NCBI RefSeq assembly: GCF_003651245.1
Contig: NZ_RAPE01000001.1
Span: 62,001 to 126,000 of the forward strand
Source of the DNA: Roseovarius spongiae
GTDB taxonomy: Bacteria; Pseudomonadota; Alphaproteobacteria; Rhodobacterales; Rhodobacteraceae
Length of the DNA: 64,000 nucleotides
Reading direction: 5' to 3'
In this document: positions 62,755-64,000 of the stretch, piece by piece
Layout of the letters: every line of letters starts with the position of its first letter
Position numbering within the stretch: the first letter of the stretch is position 1
Translations under genes and position numbers: made by a program
The notes under the pieces: model-generated
What the model was told of the DNA's origin: nothing
What the model saw: the letters and a program-made list of their open reading frames with translations, nothing else
Database searches by the model: none

Positions 62755-64000
62755 ATGACATCGACTGTGGAAATGCCACTCTGGGCGCTGCTGCTGCTAC
62801 TGGCCTTCGCCGCGGTGACTTTCGCGTCGCATTTCCTGTTCCCGTCCGTGCGCTGGTTCTTTCGCCGCCGGCTGGAACGCGCGGTGGCCAGGCTGAACGA
62901 ACGGCTGACGCGACCCATAGAGCCGTTCAAGCTGGCGCGCCGGCACGACATGATCCAGCGGCTGATCTACGATCCGACCGTCACCCAGGCCATCGTCGAT
63001 TACGCGCGCAAGCACAACGTGCGCGAGGACGTCGCCTTCGAGAAGGCCCGCCGCTACGCGCGCGAGATCGTGCCGAGCTTCAGCGCCTTCGCCTATTTCG
63101 GCCTCGGCACGCGGCTGGCGAACTGGCTGGCGGGCGCGCTCTACTCGGTGCGCACCGGGCCGGACAACATGGCGGTGCTCGAGGCGATCGACAGGGACGC
63201 CACCGTGGTGTTCATCATGAACCACCGTAGCAACATGGATTACGTGCTGGTCACGACGCTGGCGTCCAAGGCCTCGGCGCTGTCCTACGCGGTGGGCGAA
63301 TGGGCGCAGGTCTGGCCGCTCAGCCGTCTCATCAGGTCGATGGGCGCCTATTTCATCCGCCGCCGGTCGCGCGGCGGGCTCTACCGCACGGTTCTGGGGC
63401 GTTACGTGCAGATGGCGACGGCAGGCGGCGTGACGCAGGCGATCTTTCCCGAAGGGGGGCTCAGCGTCGACGGCCTGACGCGCCCGCCGAAGCTCGGCCT
63501 GCTGTCCTATGCCATCGACGGCTGGACGCCGGGGGCGCGCGACGTGGTCTTCGTGCCGGTGGCGATCAATTACGACCGCGTGCTCGAGGACCGGGTGCTG
63601 GTCTCCGCCGGAGCGCGCGGCGACCGGCGGTTCCGCGCGCGCATGTCGGTGGTGCTGCGCTTTGTCCTGCGCATGATCTGGCAGCGGCTGCGCGGGCGGT
63701 TCCGGCGGTTCGGCGTCGCCGCGGTGGTCTTTGCCGAGCCGGTGAAGCTCAGCGATTACGGCGGCGTCCCCCCGATCGAGGTGTTGGGCCGCGACCTGAT
63801 GCAGCGGATCGAGGCGGCGATGCCGCTTCTCTTCGCGCCGATGCTGGCGCGCGTGATGTTGCTGGCCGAAAGCCCGCTCGACGCCGACGGGATGCTCGAC
63901 GCGATGCGCGCCTGCGCCGCGGAGGCGCGGGCCGACACGCCGCTGGTCGCGCCCGAGGCGTTCCCCGCCGCCGTCGCCCGCGCGCGCGCCGTCCTCGCGC
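62755..64000 (+). CDS. Glycerol-3-phosphate/acylglycerol-phosphate acyltransferase (partial)
   Basis: At least 415 codons, open to the right edge. One membrane helix (about 8-27), then a PlsB/PlsC-type acyltransferase domain: His-x-x-x-x-Asp in NHRSNMDYV (His at 156), GAYFIRRRSRGGLY near 198, FPEGGLSVDG near 231, and VPVAINYDR near 262. Substrate could be glycerol 3-phosphate or lysophosphatidate; the length favours a PlsB-like role. Divergent from ecm. Confidence 0.8.
   Translation, partial: MTSTVEMPLWALLLLLAFAAVTFASHFLFPSVRWFFRRRLERAVARLNERLTRPIEPFKLARRHDMIQRLIYDPTVTQAIVDYARKHNVREDVAFEKARRYAREIVPSFSAFAYFGLGTRLANWLAGALYSVRTGPDNMAVLEAIDRDATVVFIMNHRSNMDYVLVTTLASKASALSYAVGEWAQVWPLSRLIRSMGAYFIRRRSRGGLYRTVLGRYVQMATAGGVTQAIFPEGGLSVDGLTRPPKLGLLSYAIDGWTPGARDVVFVPVAINYDRVLEDRVLVSAGARGDRRFRARMSVVLRFVLRMIWQRLRGRFRRFGVAAVVFAEPVKLSDYGGVPPIEVLGRDLMQRIEAAMPLLFAPMLARVMLLAESPLDADGMLDAMRACAAEARADTPLVAPEAFPAAVARARAVLA

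Overview
The window is a dense, high-GC stretch of chromosome from an alphaproteobacterium, almost certainly a member of the Rhodobacteraceae (Rhodobacterales). Pointers are the Hsp20-DUF1150 pair, the fused ATP sulfurylase/APS kinase, the Hint-domain protein, phosphatidylcholine synthase, ethylmalonyl-CoA mutase, a tripartite bioMNY transporter, several Lrp/AsnC and DMT-family genes, TRAP transport, and the gene order lgt-midA-pgeF. I see no tRNA, rRNA, CRISPR array, prophage or insertion sequence. Both edges cut genes: folP on the left and a PlsB/PlsC-like acyltransferase on the right.

Left part (1-22.4 kb) is mainly core housekeeping: the folP end, ilvC divergent from two overlapping lrp genes and a class V aminotransferase, ubiH-like hydroxylase, a HAD nucleotidase, a GntR regulator, a large membrane glycosyltransferase with a perfect CtrA-type box upstream, carA divergent from yqeY, DUF2244, rnr, purEK, a heat-shock Hsp20-DUF1150 operon behind a sigma-32-like promoter, DUF484-xerC, pcs, trpA-ogt and ychF.

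Middle part (22.4-44.6 kb) is accessory metabolism. A four-gene minus-strand operon encodes a 2-ketoarginine-decarboxylase-like ThDP enzyme, a YtcJ-like amidohydrolase, an isochorismatase-fold hydrolase and a DMT exporter. Then come bioMNY and, divergently, a fused 2-oxoacid dehydrogenase E1 with a FabD-like acyltransferase. From 32.7 to 43.6 kb every gene is on the minus strand and forms what I read as a quaternary-ammonium catabolic module: TRAP transporter (dctPQM), CaiD-like hydratase, NDP-forming acyl-CoA synthetase, acyl-CoA dehydrogenase, carnitine dehydrogenase fused to a thioesterase, an SDR and a BKACE cleavage enzyme, facing a GlxA/CdhR-type regulator. Together these could take gamma-butyrobetaine or crotonobetaine through L-carnitine and dehydrocarnitine to glycine betaine. 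A small, lower-GC gene of unknown function sits inside the TRAP operon.

Right part (44.6-64 kb) returns to conserved genes: FabH2-like synthase, 2-hydroxyacid dehydrogenase, csaA, proC, ybjN, ubiK, lgt-midA-pgeF, a Hint protein, lrp-trxB, a metallo-hydrolase, sat-cysC, a GT10 fucosyltransferase-like gene, ethylmalonyl-CoA mutase and the acyltransferase at the edge.

Non-coding structure worth attention: a composite two-hairpin element at three convergent gene junctions (14.34, 19.80 and 32.61 kb), a TATTT/CAAGAAGAA intergenic motif seen three times, a 400-base hairpin-rich gap at 17.1-17.45 kb, and tandem hairpins beside a perfect DnaA box at 49.6-49.7 kb.
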